Shown one piece after another: positions 63,673 to 64,000 of a DNA stretch of 64,000 nt. The DNA is from Bacteroidota bacterium (GTDB lineage Bacteria > Bacteroidota > Bacteroidia > UBA7662 > CANHCV01). Position 1 is the first letter of the stretch; the number at the start of each line of letters is the position of its first letter. The stretch is from positions 85,048 through 149,047 of the forward strand of contig CANMVY010000002.1 of assembly GCA_947501265.1 (NCBI GenBank), given 5' to 3'. The notes beneath the pieces are model-generated. The model saw nothing but the letters and a program-made list of their open reading frames with translations. It did no database searches and was not told where the DNA came from. A program made the position numbers and the translations under genes.

Positions 63673-64000
63673 ATGGGAGAAATCCAAAATCAAGAAAACA
63701 TCCTTTTAATTTTTCAAAAAATCATCGAGCAAGAGAGCAAAACTTCAACGTATAAGTTTGCCCTTCTACGCGCTGTAATTGATCTCATAACCGCTCAATC
63801 GCCCCATATCGAAGATCGCGCTACACATGTGGCTATTCCAGTGCAATTAGTCAGCGATAAATGGTTGTTTTATTATTGGGATTTGATCGCTGAAAATTAT
63901 TCCCAAATTCATTCTGGGAGAAATTTAGCCTTTGAAGAACAACTTCGGGAATTACAAAAAAACCATTCCATTCAAAACTATTGGGATTTTAAACAAGAGT
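63673..64000 (+). CDS. probable HNH endonuclease-type protein (partial, runs off right edge)
   Basis: The first 109 residues of an open frame with no stop before the window end. No signal peptide. The segment FQKIIEQESKTSTYKFALLRAVIDL, read in two parts (IIEQESKTSTYKFALLRA and VIDLI), resembles the N-terminal helical region of HNH-endonuclease proteins of defence and genomic-island genes; VSDKWLFYYWDLI and a further helical segment follow. The HNH motif itself would lie outside. Real gene likely (leaderless-type promoter, good codon pattern); function tentative. Confidence 0.5.
   Translation, partial: MGEIQNQENILLIFQKIIEQESKTSTYKFALLRAVIDLITAQSPHIEDRATHVAIPVQLVSDKWLFYYWDLIAENYSQIHSGRNLAFEEQLRELQKNHSIQNYWDFKQE

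Overview
The window is a gene-dense stretch of chromosome (about 60 protein genes, one tRNA, no intergenic gap above 300 bases) from a member of the Bacteroidota, most likely order Flavobacteriales. The evidence is a type IX secretion C-terminal sorting domain, families largely confined to the phylum (DUF3098, DUF4199, S46 dipeptidyl-peptidase, LptE of the Bacteroidota type, bS16 with an acidic tail), the TAnnTTTG promoter -7 element, few Shine-Dalgarno sites, and moderately AT-rich DNA. I see no insertion sequence, prophage, CRISPR array or rRNA. Genus and species cannot be told from the sequence.

Layout. 1-1412: edge of a GH109-like glycosidase and a secreted nuclease (minus). 1470-6227: four translationally coupled genes for envelope polysaccharide (LysM/double-psi barrel protein, MsbA-like ABC exporter, glycosyltransferase, O-antigen ligase-like protein). 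6273-8425: RseP and an unknown secreted protein. 8485-9586: tRNA-Leu, DUF4199 membrane protein, Nudix hydrolase. 9638-14924: complete SUF iron-sulfur cluster operon sufBCDSE plus sufT. 14966-16282: 2-oxoacid dehydrogenase E2. 16320-20152 (minus): ftcD-idi-unknown, a decayed outer-membrane gene end, and dprA. 20216-25814: unknown barrel-like protein, rhomboid protease and a large T9SS-exported subtilase, coupled by 4-nt overlaps. 25861-29003: sucC, YciO, RlpA, Pcm. 29105-33873: lipoprotein, sugar-phosphate transferase and an active/inactive M16 protease pair. 33862-36042 (minus): 2OG-Fe oxygenase and chromate transporter. 36043-36191: intergenic with a perfect head-to-head pair of DnaA boxes. 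36192-37637: HtrA. 37663-39920 (minus): arginine decarboxylase and MscS channel. 40029-47673 (minus): hisS, hutH, ftsX, DUF3098, uppP, truB, ribF, MFS. 47745-49673 (minus): groES-groEL. 49858-54189 (minus): miaB, sigma-54 activator, lptE, TPR-like protein, secG. 54314-57814: proline dehydrogenase, MGMT-like, YdeI-like, class III aminotransferase. 57807-61329 (minus): response regulator; S46 peptidase and DedA. 61387-64000: ffh, rpsP, and the start of a probable HNH nuclease.

The most interesting signals are regulatory. (i) In seven genes a -7 box ends exactly four bases before the ATG, which predicts leaderless mRNAs; two further genes begin directly behind a terminator T-tract. (ii) The paired DnaA boxes with an AT-rich flank upstream of htrA are a candidate replication origin or DnaA-controlled site. 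(iii) groESL has a sigma-54-like -24/-12 element and an upstream inverted repeat, while a sigma-54 activator is encoded in the neighbouring operon. I found no wholly new multi-gene system; the barrel-rhomboid-subtilase operon and the degenerate RlpA-like protein in the polysaccharide operon are the best candidates for new biology at protein level.
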